From positions 7,416,001 through 7,480,000 of the forward strand of contig NZ_CP045740.1 of assembly GCF_009650765.1 (NCBI RefSeq): a stretch of 64,000 nt of DNA, written 5' to 3'. This DNA comes from Streptomyces sp. SUK 48 (GTDB lineage: Bacteria; Actinomycetota; Actinomycetes; Streptomycetales; Streptomycetaceae). The position numbers and the translations under genes were made by a program. Below the pieces are notes generated by a model, which saw only the letters and a program-made list of their open reading frames with translations, was not told the origin of the DNA and ran no database searches. Positions 45,304-53,406 of the stretch are shown here, one piece after another (the stretch's first letter is position 1; every line of letters begins with the position of its first letter).

Positions 45304-46035
45304 ATGCGTTCTGCCCGTACCCTCCTGGCCACGGCAGCCGCCGCGGCCGCCCTGGCCTTCGGCACGCCCGGCGCCGCGTTCGCGGTCCCGGCCGGGCACG
45401 ACTCGGGCCGTGGGGACTCCTCGCACAGCAGCGACTCCGGCGGTGACCGCGACAAGGGCTCCGACCGGGACCAAGACAACGGCAGCGGAGGCGACAACGA
45501 CCGCGGACACGACCGGCCCCGCGGCGGAATGCACACGGGTGGCGGAGCGCTCGCCACCGTGCTGCGTAACGACAGCAGTGGTGACATCCGGTTCGACCCC
45601 GAGTCCTACCAGGAGGACGGCGGGGGCAAGGGCGGCAGCGACGAGGGCGGCGGCGGTGGCGGTCGCGGGAAGGGCGGTGACGACGACAGCGGCGGTGGCG
45701 GTGGTCGCGGCAAGGGTGGCGACGACGACAGCGGTGGCGGTGGCGGTCGCGGCAAGGGTGGCGACGACGACAGCGGCGGTGGCGGTGGTCGCGGCAAGGG
45801 TGGCGACGACGACAGCGGTGGCGGCGGTGGTCGCGGCAAGGGCGGCGACGACAGCGGCAGCGGCTGGGGCGGCGGCTCCGACAGCGGCGGCGGCAAGCCG
45901 CGCGGCGGCATGCACACCGGTGGCGGCGCGCTCGCCGATCCCGGTGTCACCGCGGGCGGCCTCGCGGTGCTCGGTGTCGGCGCGGCCGGCATGTACGCAC
46001 TGCGCCGCAAGAAGGCCGCGCAGCCGGCGTCCTGA
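45304..46035 (+). CDS. Secreted glycine/aspartate-repeat surface protein with noncanonical sortase signal
   Basis: A 243-residue exported protein. A signal peptide (TLLATAAAAAALAFGTPGAA) precedes an acidic Ser/Gly/Asp region, then five near-perfect 14-residue repeats GGGGGRGKGGDDDS (about residues 115-185). The motif PRGGMHTGGGALA occurs twice: near residue 75-85 and before the C-terminal membrane segment VTAGGLAVLGVGAAGMYALRRKK with a positive tail. This layout is that of a sortase substrate in which MHTGG takes the place of LPXTG. The ATG at 45304 is preceded by GGAAGGA. The sortase gene follows 153 nt later. Confidence 0.85.
   Translation: MRSARTLLATAAAAAALAFGTPGAAFAVPAGHDSGRGDSSHSSDSGGDRDKGSDRDQDNGSGGDNDRGHDRPRGGMHTGGGALATVLRNDSSGDIRFDPESYQEDGGGKGGSDEGGGGGGRGKGGDDDSGGGGGRGKGGDDDSGGGGGRGKGGDDDSGGGGGRGKGGDDDSGGGGGRGKGGDDSGSGWGGGSDSGGGKPRGGMHTGGGALADPGVTAGGLAVLGVGAAGMYALRRKKAAQPAS
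45646..45855 (+). repeat. Tandem 42-nt repeats coding Gly/Asp-rich units
   Basis: About five copies of a 42-nt unit encode GGGGGRGKGGDDDS, with synonymous changes between units. Such repeats are prone to length change by slippage. Confidence 0.8.
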
Positions 46036-46048
46036 CCGGGGCTACGGA

Positions 46049-46079
46049 CGCCGCCGGCGCGCTGCGAGCGCCGGCGGCG
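46049..46079 (+). terminator. Terminator of the surface-protein gene
   Basis: CGCCGCCGGCGC (46049-46060), loop GCTGCGA and GCGCCGGCGGCG (46068-46079), a perfect 12-bp stem 13 nt after the stop. It suggests that the sortase gene has its own promoter or relies on read-through. Confidence 0.75.
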
Positions 46080-46188
46080 CGTGCCCCTCGCGGGCGGGTG
46101 CGGCCCCCCTGGGAGGCGAACCCCCGCTGTGACCACCCATTCCGTACCACCCGTCCCGTACCGCCGTGTCCCAGTGAGGTGATGTCCG

Positions 46189-46869
46189 ATGGCAGCGGAT
46201 CCGTCCTCCGCGCAGCCCCCCGAACCCGAGCCGGACACGTCGGGCGCCGCTCGTGGCGGGCGGCTGGTGCTCTGGGGGGTGGCGATCCTCTTCCTCGCCG
46301 TCAGCATGTTCGGCGGCGGGCATCACGGATCGTTCCCGGCACCGCGGGCGACCCCGGCCTCCGGCGCCAGCTCTTCCGGGGCCGGCTCCACGGAGCGGGC
46401 CCCGGTGGCCGTCGGGCTGCCCCGGTCGGAGCCGACCCGGCTGGTCATCCCGAAGATCGGCGTCGACGCCCCCTTCACCGAGCTGACCCTCGCTTCCACG
46501 GGACAGCTCCAGCCGCCGCCCGCGGCGAACACCAATCTCGTCGGCTGGTACGCCAAGGGCGCGGCGCCCGGCGAGAAGGGCACCGCCATCATCGCCGGGC
46601 ACGTGGACACCAAGGTCTCGGCGGCCGTCTTCGTCAACCTCGACCAGCTGGACACCGGCGACCACTTCTCCGTGGAGCGCGCCGACGGGCGGACCGCGGA
46701 CTTCGTGGTGGACAGCGCCGAGACCTTCGCGAAGGACGACTTCCCGAGCGACCGCGTCTACGCCGACACGGCCCGCCCCGAGGCCCGCCTCATCACCTGC
46801 GCGGGCGACTACGACCACACGGCCAAGGACTACACCGACAACCTGGTGGTCTTCGCCCACCTCGTGTGA
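46189..46869 (+). CDS. Class E/F-like sortase
   Basis: A 226-residue membrane-anchored transpeptidase. A single N-terminal membrane anchor (RLVLWGVAILFLAVSMF) is followed by the sortase barrel: RLVIPKIGVDAPFTELTL, TNLVGWYAKGAAPGEKGTAIIAGHVDTK (catalytic His in AGHVD), and ARLITCAGDYDHT (catalytic Cys in ITCAG) with a final NLVVFAHLV. Its likely substrate is the adjacent surface protein. Family class is inferred from length and motifs. The ATG at 46189 has GAGGTG upstream. Confidence 0.9.
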   Translation: MAADPSSAQPPEPEPDTSGAARGGRLVLWGVAILFLAVSMFGGGHHGSFPAPRATPASGASSSGAGSTERAPVAVGLPRSEPTRLVIPKIGVDAPFTELTLASTGQLQPPPAANTNLVGWYAKGAAPGEKGTAIIAGHVDTKVSAAVFVNLDQLDTGDHFSVERADGRTADFVVDSAETFAKDDFPSDRVYADTARPEARLITCAGDYDHTAKDYTDNLVVFAHLV

Positions 46870-46880
46870 CCACCCAAGCC

Positions 46881-47020
46881 CCTGAGGGGCGCGGGGAACC
46901 GCGCGACCGGCCAGGACGGACCCGCAGGCGTCGACGGACCGCATCTCGGCGGCGCCTTGCGGCGGGCGGCAGGGTGATTCCCTGAGGGGCGCGGGGAACT
47001 GCGCGATCGGCCACGACGCA
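46881..47020. repeat. Two copies of a dispersed actinobacterial intergenic repeat
   Basis: Copies at 46881-46920 and 46981-47020 share CCTGAGGGGCGCGGGGAAC, then C/T, GCGCGA, C/T, CGGCCA and more; they are exactly 100 nt apart. I recall this repeat as frequent downstream of Streptomyces genes. After the second copy, short CATCCACGAACCGC repeats continue to about 47070. It may help terminate transcription. Confidence 0.7.
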
Positions 47021-47098
47021 CCCGCACCCATCCACGAACCGCACCCGCACCCGCACGCATCCACGAACCGCGCCCTCACCCCCGGCCGCCCCCACCCC

Positions 47099-48265
47099 TC
47101 ACCCCCGCCGGGACGAGAACGCCCCGCCCCGGCCGAAGGCCACCGCCGCGAACCGCTCGCCGATCCTGCGATGCGCCGCCGTGTCCGGGTGGAGCCCGTC
47201 CGGCAGCGGGAGCTCGGCGAAGTCGGCCTCGCCGTACAGCTCGCGCCCGTCGAGGTGGAACAGCTGCTCGTCCCCGGCCGCCCGCTCCCGCACGATCCGC
47301 GCCAGCTCCGCCCGGACGACACCGAGCGTGAGCTTGCCCGCCGCCGTCTCCGCCGGGTCCCCGGAGGCCCGGAAGGCGAGCCGGCCCTCGGCGAGCGCGG
47401 CGAGGTCCCAGGCCGTGGGCCCCGGCGTGTCCTCGTGCATCGGGCACAGCACCGGCGAGACGACGAGCAGCGGAGTGTCCGGGTGCCCCTCGCGGATGGT
47501 GTCCAGGAAGCCGTGCACCGCGGGACCGAAGGCGCGCAGCCGCATCAGATCGCTGTTGACGACGTTGATACCCAGCTTGACGCTGATCAGATCGGCCGGG
47601 GTGTCCCGCAGCGCGCGGGCGGTGAACGGGTCGAGCAGCGCACTTCCGCCGAGGCCCAGGTTGATCAGCTCGGCCCCGCCGAGGGCGGCGGCCAGCGCCG
47701 GCCAGGTGGTGGTGGGGCTCGCGGCGTCGGAGCCGTGACTGATCGAGCTGCCGTGGTGCAGCCAGACCTTGCGGCCCCGGTCCGCCACGGCCGTCACCGG
47801 GGCGTCGGTGCGCAGCGCGACCAGCTCGGTCCGCTCGTTGTGCGGCAGCCAGATCTCCACGTCCTTGGCCGCGTCCGGCAGCCCGGTGAACCGTACGGTG
47901 GCGACCGGACCCGGCGTGTGTTCCGCGCTCCCGGCGGCCATGTCGATGGTGAGGACGTCGCCCCCGGCCGCGATGGCGCTGGCCGCCGGACGTCCGTCCA
48001 CCAGCAGGTCGTACACCCCGTCGGGGCGCGGCGGGACACCGGTGTAGACCCGCTTGGTCGGCACGGTGTCCAGCTCGATGGCGGTGGCCCGGGTGCGGAA
48101 CACCAGCCGTACCCCGGCGGGCTGCGACTCGGCCAGGGCGAGCTGCGGGTCGGCGCACTGCGCGCGGGCCCGGGCGGGCAGCCGGTGCGGCAGCAGTCCT
48201 CGCTCGGTGCGTTCGAGGTCGAGGGCGCCGCGTACGAGGTCGGCGGTGAGATCGGTGGTGTGCAT
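47099..48265 (-). CDS. SGNH/GDSL-type esterase
   Basis: A 388-residue protein with an N-terminal beta-sandwich (about 1-150, CE2-like) and a C-terminal SGNH hydrolase domain. The catalytic Ser is in WLHHGSSISHGSDA, the block-II Gly in LINLGLGGSALLD, the block-III Asn in LISVKLGINVVN, and Asp/His in PLPDGLHPDTAAHRRIGE. No signal peptide is visible. It is an esterase or deacetylase, probably for acyl sugars. Its ATG at 48265 lies 34 nt downstream of the tetR stop, so the two genes are probably co-transcribed. Confidence 0.9.
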   Translation of the reverse strand: MHTTDLTADLVRGALDLERTERGLLPHRLPARARAQCADPQLALAESQPAGVRLVFRTRATAIELDTVPTKRVYTGVPPRPDGVYDLLVDGRPAASAIAAGGDVLTIDMAAGSAEHTPGPVATVRFTGLPDAAKDVEIWLPHNERTELVALRTDAPVTAVADRGRKVWLHHGSSISHGSDAASPTTTWPALAAALGGAELINLGLGGSALLDPFTARALRDTPADLISVKLGINVVNSDLMRLRAFGPAVHGFLDTIREGHPDTPLLVVSPVLCPMHEDTPGPTAWDLAALAEGRLAFRASGDPAETAAGKLTLGVVRAELARIVRERAAGDEQLFHLDGRELYGEADFAELPLPDGLHPDTAAHRRIGERFAAVAFGRGGAFSSRRG

Positions 48266-48299
48266 GATGTCGGCCTGTGTTTCGTGGGGAGACGTCGGC

Positions 48300-48869
48300 T
48301 CAGCGGGTGGGCCAGTTGCGCAGCAGGGAGTCCAGGGCGTCCACGATCCGCGTCCAGGACTCCTGGGAGTCGGGGGCGCTGTGCGCGAAACCGCCGGCCG
48401 TCTCCAGGCTGACGTAGCCGTGGAAGACGCTGCCCAGCAGGCGCACCGCGTGGGTCTGCTCGGGTTCGGGCAGCTCGTAGCCGCGCAGGATCGCCCGGGT
48501 CAGCTGGGCGTGCCGGGGGCCCGCGCTCGCGGCGGCCGTCTCGGGGTCCAGCGGGTACCGGGCCGCCGTGTAGCGGCCGGGGTGGGCGAGGGCGTAGTCG
48601 CGGTAGACGTCCGCGAAGGCGCCGAGCGCGTCCTTGCCGGAGCGCCCGGCGAGCGCCTCGGCGGCACGGTCGGCCAGCTCCGCGAGGGCGAGCAGCGCGA
48701 TCCGTGTCCTGAGGTCCTGGGAGTTCCGCAGGTGCGAGTACAGGCTCGCGACCTTGACGTCGAACCGCCGGGCCAGCGCCGACACGGTCACCTGGTCGAA
48801 GCCCACCTCGTCGGCCAGCTCCGCGCCCGCGCGGACCAGCCGCTCGGTGGTCAGTCCCGCACGCACCAT
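48300..48869 (-). CDS. TetR-family transcriptional regulator
   Basis: A 189-residue TetR protein: the N-terminal HTH is TTERLVRAGAELADEVGFDQVTVSALARRFDVKVASLYSHLRN, in blocks, followed by a TetR_C_33/WHG-like ligand-binding domain (HAVRLLGSVFHGYVSLETAGGF). The ATG at 48869 is preceded by GGAGGAAG; an ATG at 48893 is in frame but poorer. It sits under a promoter containing an inverted repeat (separate entry) and probably represses itself and the downstream esterase gene. Confidence 0.9.
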   Translation of the reverse strand: MVRAGLTTERLVRAGAELADEVGFDQVTVSALARRFDVKVASLYSHLRNSQDLRTRIALLALAELADRAAEALAGRSGKDALGAFADVYRDYALAHPGRYTAARYPLDPETAAASAGPRHAQLTRAILRGYELPEPEQTHAVRLLGSVFHGYVSLETAGGFAHSAPDSQESWTRIVDALDSLLRNWPTR

Positions 48870-48895
48870 CAGCTTCCTCCCTATTGCCGACAAGG

Positions 48896-48925
48896 ATTAT
48901 GCGTCTTCCTAAAGCTTTTAGGCAA
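48896..48925 (-). promoter_or_regulatory. tetR promoter with embedded operator
   Basis: On the minus strand, -35 TTGCCT (48925-48920), an 18-nt spacer and -10 CATAAT (48901-48896). The 15-nt inverted repeat CCTAAAGCTTTTAGG (48908-48922) overlaps the -35 and spacer, the expected position for a TetR autorepressor site. Confidence 0.6.
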
Positions 48926-48970
48926 ACGACTAATGGGTGAAGGTGTACTGAGGGTGCGCGACAACGCGAA

Positions 48971-49003
48971 CGGCCGCCGACCGGGGACTCCGGTCGGCGG
49001 CCG
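48971..49003 (-). terminator. Terminator of the GAPDH gene
   Basis: CGGCCGCCGACCGG (48971-48984), loop GGACT and CCGGTCGGCGGCCG (48990-49003), a perfect 14-bp stem 26 nt beyond the gap stop codon. Confidence 0.8.
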
Positions 49004-49029
49004 CGAAGGCGCCGCAGGCGAGGGGCGGG

Positions 49030-50475
49030 TCAGACCGCCGTCGCCGGGTACGTCGGGTACTCCACGCCCGACACGTACTGCACGACCCGGACGACCTGGC
49101 ACGAGTAGCCGAACTCGTTGTCGTACCAGAGGTAGAGGATCGCGTTGTCCCCGTCGACCTTCAGCGCGCCGGCGTCCACGATCGAGGCGTGGCGCGAGCC
49201 GATGAAGTCGCTGGAGACCGCGTCGGGCGCCGTGGTGAAGTCGATCTGGCGCTTGAGCGGCGAGGTCAGCGAGACGTCGCGCAGGTAGTCGTGGACCTCC
49301 TCGCGGGTGGTCTCACGGGCCAGCTGGAGGTTGAGGATCGCGATCGACACGTCCGGCACCGGGACGCGGATCGAGCTGCCGGAGATCGGCGCCTTGAGGT
49401 CGGGCAGCGCCTTCGCCACGGCCGAGGCGGCACCGGTCTCGGTGATCACCATGTTCAGCGGCGCGGAGCGGCCGCGGCGCTCGGCCTTGTGGTAATTGTC
49501 CAGCAGGTTCTGGTCGTTGGTGAAGGAGTGGACCGTCTCCACGTGGCCGCGCAGCACGCCGTACTCGTCGTCCATGGCCTTCAGCGGCGGGACGATCGCG
49601 TTGGTGGTGCAGGAGGCGCAGGACAGGATCTGCTCGTCCGGCTTGATGGTGTCGTGGTTGACGCCGTGCACGATGTTCGGGACGTCGCCCTTGCCCGGCG
49701 CGGTCAGGACGACCTTCTCGATACCGGGACGCAGGTGCTCGGACAGACCCGCGCGGTCACGCCACTTGCCGGTGTTGTCGATGAGGATGGCGTCGCGGAT
49801 GCCGTACTCGGTGTAGTCCACCTGCGACGGGTCGTCGGCGTAGATCACCTTGACGGCATTGCCGTTGGCGATGATCGTGCTGTTCTCCTCGTCCACCGTG
49901 ATGGTGCCCTGGAACTGGCCGTGGATCGAGTCGCGCCGCAGCAGCGAGGCGCGCTTGACGATGTCCCGGGCGCCGCCGCCGCGCACCACGATGGCCCGCA
50001 GGCGCAGCCCGTTGCCGGAGCCGGCCTTCTCGATCAGCAGGCGGGCCACGAGGCGGCCGATGCGGCCGAAGCCGTACAGCACGACATCGCGCGGCTCACG
50101 CCGCTCGATCTTGTCGGCGCCGGTGGCGCCGGCGACCGCCTCGGCGGTGAACTCCTCGACGCTCAGGCCGCGTTCGTCGGCCTGGTGGAGGGTGGCGAGC
50201 ATGCCCAGGTCGATCTGGGAGGGGCCGAGGTCCAGGGCGGTCAGGGCCTTCAGGAAGGGCATCGTCTCGGTGACGGACAGCTCCTGGCCGGCGATCTGCC
50301 GGGCGAAGCGGTGCGTCTTGAGGATGCTGACCACCGACTTGTTCACCAGGGAGCGGCTGTGCAGCAGGACGGTCACGTCCCGCTCGCGGTGCAGCTTCCC
50401 GATGAGCGGGATCATGGACTCCGCGATCTCCTCGCGGTTCTTCCAGTTGGTGAACGAGTCGTCGTTGACAGTCAC
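49030..50475 (-). CDS. gap: Glyceraldehyde-3-phosphate dehydrogenase with N-terminal extension
   Basis: A 481-residue GAPDH; typical enzymes have about 335 residues. The first 125 or so residues form a helical extension (WKNREEIAESMIPLIGKLHRERDVTVLLHSRSLVNKS and EETMPFLKAL-like helices) typical of the long actinobacterial class. The NAD domain starts with VVLYGFGRIGRLVARLLIE, the catalytic Cys is in ILSCASCTTNAIVPPL, and the C-terminal NAILYLWYDNEFGYSCQVVRV is conserved. It oxidises glyceraldehyde-3-phosphate, perhaps with NADP. The GTG at 50475 is used; the ribosome site (GGACC) is weak. Confidence 0.9.
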   Translation of the reverse strand: MTVNDDSFTNWKNREEIAESMIPLIGKLHRERDVTVLLHSRSLVNKSVVSILKTHRFARQIAGQELSVTETMPFLKALTALDLGPSQIDLGMLATLHQADERGLSVEEFTAEAVAGATGADKIERREPRDVVLYGFGRIGRLVARLLIEKAGSGNGLRLRAIVVRGGGARDIVKRASLLRRDSIHGQFQGTITVDEENSTIIANGNAVKVIYADDPSQVDYTEYGIRDAILIDNTGKWRDRAGLSEHLRPGIEKVVLTAPGKGDVPNIVHGVNHDTIKPDEQILSCASCTTNAIVPPLKAMDDEYGVLRGHVETVHSFTNDQNLLDNYHKAERRGRSAPLNMVITETGAASAVAKALPDLKAPISGSSIRVPVPDVSIAILNLQLARETTREEVHDYLRDVSLTSPLKRQIDFTTAPDAVSSDFIGSRHASIVDAGALKVDGDNAILYLWYDNEFGYSCQVVRVVQYVSGVEYPTYPATAV

Positions 50476-50608
50476 AGGTCCGGTCCATCTTTCGAGCTAG
50501 GCAGCGCTCATATGATAACCACACCTTACGTGGGCACTTCGGGGGGTCCTCAGGGGGGTGCCCGAGGGCGAGTTCCCGAAGGCGAGTTCGACCCGTAGGG
50601 GAGGGGCC

Positions 50609-50623
50609 TGTAAGGGACTTACA
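50609..50623. promoter_or_regulatory. Inverted repeat in the divergent gap/mannosyltransferase region
   Basis: TGTAAG GGA CTTACA is a perfect 6-3-6 inverted repeat in the roughly 240-nt region between gap (minus) and the mannosyltransferase gene (plus). It may be an operator; the controlling protein is unknown. Confidence 0.35.
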
Positions 50624-50719
50624 CCGATTTCTTGACCAATTCCTGATTCAGGGTGGAAGTACGTAAGAAACCCGAGTCGTGGATTGCACGTCTTACCCGG
50701 TGTGCCCAAGGTCAGCAAC

Positions 50720-51928
50720 GTGAGCACCTCCTCCGTTCCCCGGCCCGAACCGGCCGCCCCGTCCCGCCCCGCAGGCCGCTTCGATCTGCCCCGGATCGCC
50801 CGCCGCGGAATCCCCGAAGGGGCGGTACCGGCCCTCGCGTTGTTCGCGTGCGTCCGGCTCGCCGGGATACTCGCGGTGATCCTGGCCAACGCCCTGCGCG
50901 GACACCCGCTCGTCCGGACCCTCGCCCACTCCTGGGACTCCCGCTGGTACCTGCACATCGCGGCCCAGGGCTACGGCCACAAGATGTGGATCACCCCGCA
51001 GGGCGCCGTGCAGACCGACTGGGCGTTCTTCCCCCTCTATCCGGCGCTCATCCGAGCGCTCACCACGGTGCTGCCGCTCACCCCGGGCCAGGCCGCGCTG
51101 CTCATCTCCTGGCTCGCCGCGGGCGTGGCCGCGTACGGCGTCTACGCCATCGGGCATCTGCTCCACGGCCGGGGCGTGGCCACCGCGCTGGTGGGCCTGT
51201 GGGCGGTCATGCCGCACGCCGTCGAGCTGACCATCGCCTACACCGAGTCGCTCTTCGCCGCGCTCGCCATCTGGTCCCTGTACTGCGTGCTCAAGGGCCG
51301 CTGGCTGTGGGCCGGGGCGCTGGCCGCGTTCGCGGGTCTCGCCCGGCCCAGCGGCTTCGCGGTGGCCGGTGCCGTCGCCCTCGCCGCCGTGTACGAGGCG
51401 TGGCGCGGGCGCGGCCGGGTCTCCTGGCGGCTGTGGGCCGGGGCCGTCCTCGCCCCGCTGGGCTTCCTCGGCTATGTGCTGTGGGTCGGCACCCAGGTCG
51501 GCAATCTGTTCGGCGGCTACTTCAAGGTGCAGAGCGCCTGGGACTCCCGCTTCGACTTCGGCGTCGGCGCGGCCCGCTTCGTCAAGGCGCTGCTGCTGCA
51601 CGGCGGCGGAGTCGTCTACACGGTCGCGCTGCTGGTCGTGGCCACCGGGGTGCTGCTGTTCGCCCTGCTGTGCCTGGACCGCCCCCCGCTGGTCCTGCTC
51701 GTCTTCTCCGGGGTGCTGATCCTGCTCGTGCTCGGCGGCTCGGGGTCCTTCTCCTCCAAGCCCCGCTTCCTGCTCCCGGCCTTCCCCCTGCTCATCCCGA
51801 TGGCCCGCGCCCTCGTCCGGACCTGGCGGGTGCGGCGGGTCCAGGCGCTCCTCGTCTACGGCGCGCTCACCCTGGTGTCCCTGTTCTTCGGCGCCTACGT
51901 CACGGCGGTGGCCCACTCCCCGCTGTGA
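50720..51928 (+). CDS. PIG-V-like mannosyltransferase (multi-pass membrane glycosyltransferase)
   Basis: A 402-residue membrane protein with about ten hydrophobic helices (VPALALFACVRLAGILAVILANAL, AALLISWLAAGVAAYGVYAI and others). It resembles the PIG-V/GT-C fold: the conserved Asp lies in the first loop, LAHSWDSRWYLHIAAQGYG, and WAFFPLYPALIRAL and PHAVELTIAYTESLFAALAIWSLY are typical. It probably transfers mannose from polyprenyl phosphate to an exported acceptor. The start is a GTG at 50720 or 50702; neither has a strong ribosome site. Confidence 0.85.
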   Translation: MSTSSVPRPEPAAPSRPAGRFDLPRIARRGIPEGAVPALALFACVRLAGILAVILANALRGHPLVRTLAHSWDSRWYLHIAAQGYGHKMWITPQGAVQTDWAFFPLYPALIRALTTVLPLTPGQAALLISWLAAGVAAYGVYAIGHLLHGRGVATALVGLWAVMPHAVELTIAYTESLFAALAIWSLYCVLKGRWLWAGALAAFAGLARPSGFAVAGAVALAAVYEAWRGRGRVSWRLWAGAVLAPLGFLGYVLWVGTQVGNLFGGYFKVQSAWDSRFDFGVGAARFVKALLLHGGGVVYTVALLVVATGVLLFALLCLDRPPLVLLVFSGVLILLVLGGSGSFSSKPRFLLPAFPLLIPMARALVRTWRVRRVQALLVYGALTLVSLFFGAYVTAVAHSPL

Positions 51929-52034
51929 GCGCGTGACCGCGGTGAGGAGTCCGTAAGAAGCCGGTCACCCGGAACACCCCGTGCGAACGCCGGGAAACGG
52001 GGTAGTCGAGGGGACGCCCGAGGAAAGGACCGAC

Positions 52035-52355
52035 ATGACGACCTACCTGATCAGCGTCCCCGGCACCTTCACCGCCGGGGTCGGCGCGGACACCCGGAGC
52101 CGCCTGACCCGGGCGCTGCGCCCCGTGGACCCGCACGGCACCCGCATGGGCAGCAGCGAGGACCTGGATGTGCTCAACGTCAACGACGACAACACGTTCA
52201 CCCTCCGCCTGACCATCGAGGCCGACACCGGTCCGCACGCCGAGGAGGAGGCCCGCAAACTCGCGGGCTCCGCGCTGCGCGGCGCGGGCCTGGACGAACG
52301 CAGCGCGCCGCTGGGCCCGGCGGTGATCACCGGGATCGACTCCGACGCGAGCTGA
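52035..52355 (+). CDS. Conserved hypothetical protein
   Basis: A 106-residue protein, MTTYLISVPGTFTAGVGADT with an alpha/beta pattern and LNVNDDNTFTLRLTIEADTGPHAEEEARKLAGSAL in blocks. It looks like a ferredoxin-like or BMC-style fold of unknown function. The ATG at 52035 has AGGAAAGGACC upstream. It stands alone between the mannosyltransferase gene and a terminator, and I cannot assign a role. Confidence 0.7.
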   Translation: MTTYLISVPGTFTAGVGADTRSRLTRALRPVDPHGTRMGSSEDLDVLNVNDDNTFTLRLTIEADTGPHAEEEARKLAGSALRGAGLDERSAPLGPAVITGIDSDAS

Positions 52356-52377
52356 ACCGGCGCGGACACCGGCTGAG

Positions 52378-52397
52378 CGGCCCGCTTCGGCGGGCCG
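52378..52397 (+). terminator. UUCG-loop terminator
   Basis: GGCCCGC TTCG GCGGGCC (52379-52396) forms a tight 7-bp hairpin with a UUCG tetraloop 23 nt after the preceding stop. Confidence 0.75.
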
Positions 52398-52507
52398 CGC
52401 CGAGTTCGGTCACTTTAGGTAAAATCTAGGCGTTTGCCAATGATTCGGGCAGCCGTGCCCCTTGGAGGCGGTCGCCTCCGAGGGCACCCTCCGCCGGAAG
52501 TGAACCG

Positions 52508-53335
52508 ATGTCCCGCAAGCGCTCCACCGACGACGGCGACGAACTGCTGGCCAGACTCGGTTCGCTCACCGCGCAGGCACGCGAGCGCGCGGAACTCCAG
52601 CGCACCCAGGTCGAGCTGGCCATCGCCCTGCAACGCGGCATGCTGCCCCGCGACCTGCCCGCCGCCCCCGGACTGCATCTGGCGGTCCGCTACGCCCCCG
52701 CCTGCTACGGGCTCAACGTGGGCGGTGACTGGTACGACGCCTTCCCGCTGCCCGACGGCCGGATCGGGCTGGCCATCGGGGACGTACAGGGGCACAACAT
52801 CGAGGCCGCCGCCTTCATGGGCCAGGTCCGCGCCGGACTGCGCGCCCTCGCCTTCGCCACCGGCGAGCCCGGCGAACTGCTCGCCCGCACCAACGACCTG
52901 CTCCTCTCCCTGGGCAGCGAACTCTTCGCCACCTGCACCTTCATGCGGCTCGACCCGGCCACCGGCGCGATGGAGAGCGCCCGGGCCGGCCACATCCCCT
53001 TCGTCTGGGCCACGGCGGACGGCAAGTCCGGAGTCGTCGACGACGAGGGCGGCCCGCCGCTCGGCGTCCAGCGGGGCGTCGAGTACCCGGTGACCCGGCA
53101 CCGGCTGACCACCGGCGGGCTGTTCGTGCTGCTCACCGACGGGGTGGTGGAGGGGCCCTCACTGGCCGTGGAGGACGGCCTGGAACAGGTGACACGGCTC
53201 GCGGGCATCGCCGCCGTCGCGGGCCTGGAGAGCCACGCGCTGGCCGCCGCCGTGATCAAGGGCGCGGAGAACGTCGGACACGAGGACGACGCCGCCGTAC
53301 TCGTCGTCGGTCTCGACGGACCCGCACGGCCGTAG
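52508..53335 (+). CDS. Soluble SpoIIE-type protein phosphatase
   Basis: A 275-residue phosphatase consisting of a short N-terminal helix (ELLARLGSLTAQARERAELQRTQVELAIALQRGML, in blocks) and the PP2C/SpoIIE domain: NVGGDWYDAFPL, LAIGDVQGHNIEAAAFMGQVRAGLR, ARAGHIPFVWATADG and VLLTDGVVEG. It lacks sensor domains, unlike the other two SpoIIE proteins in the window. The next gene, 71 nt downstream, encodes a MASE1 membrane sensor without output domain, so the two could work together. The start is ATG 52508. Confidence 0.92.
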   Translation: MSRKRSTDDGDELLARLGSLTAQARERAELQRTQVELAIALQRGMLPRDLPAAPGLHLAVRYAPACYGLNVGGDWYDAFPLPDGRIGLAIGDVQGHNIEAAAFMGQVRAGLRALAFATGEPGELLARTNDLLLSLGSELFATCTFMRLDPATGAMESARAGHIPFVWATADGKSGVVDDEGGPPLGVQRGVEYPVTRHRLTTGGLFVLLTDGVVEGPSLAVEDGLEQVTRLAGIAAVAGLESHALAAAVIKGAENVGHEDDAAVLVVGLDGPARP

Positions 53336-53406
53336 CGTCCCTCATTCGGCCAGAGGGCCGGATCACGGACGCTCTCGCCTCGCCGAGCCGCGCCGGGCGG
53401 TGTGAG

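Noticed and set aside
45646..45855. CRISPR-like array
   Set aside because: The repeats are contiguous, in frame and without unique spacers; they encode a Gly/Asp-rich protein repeat.
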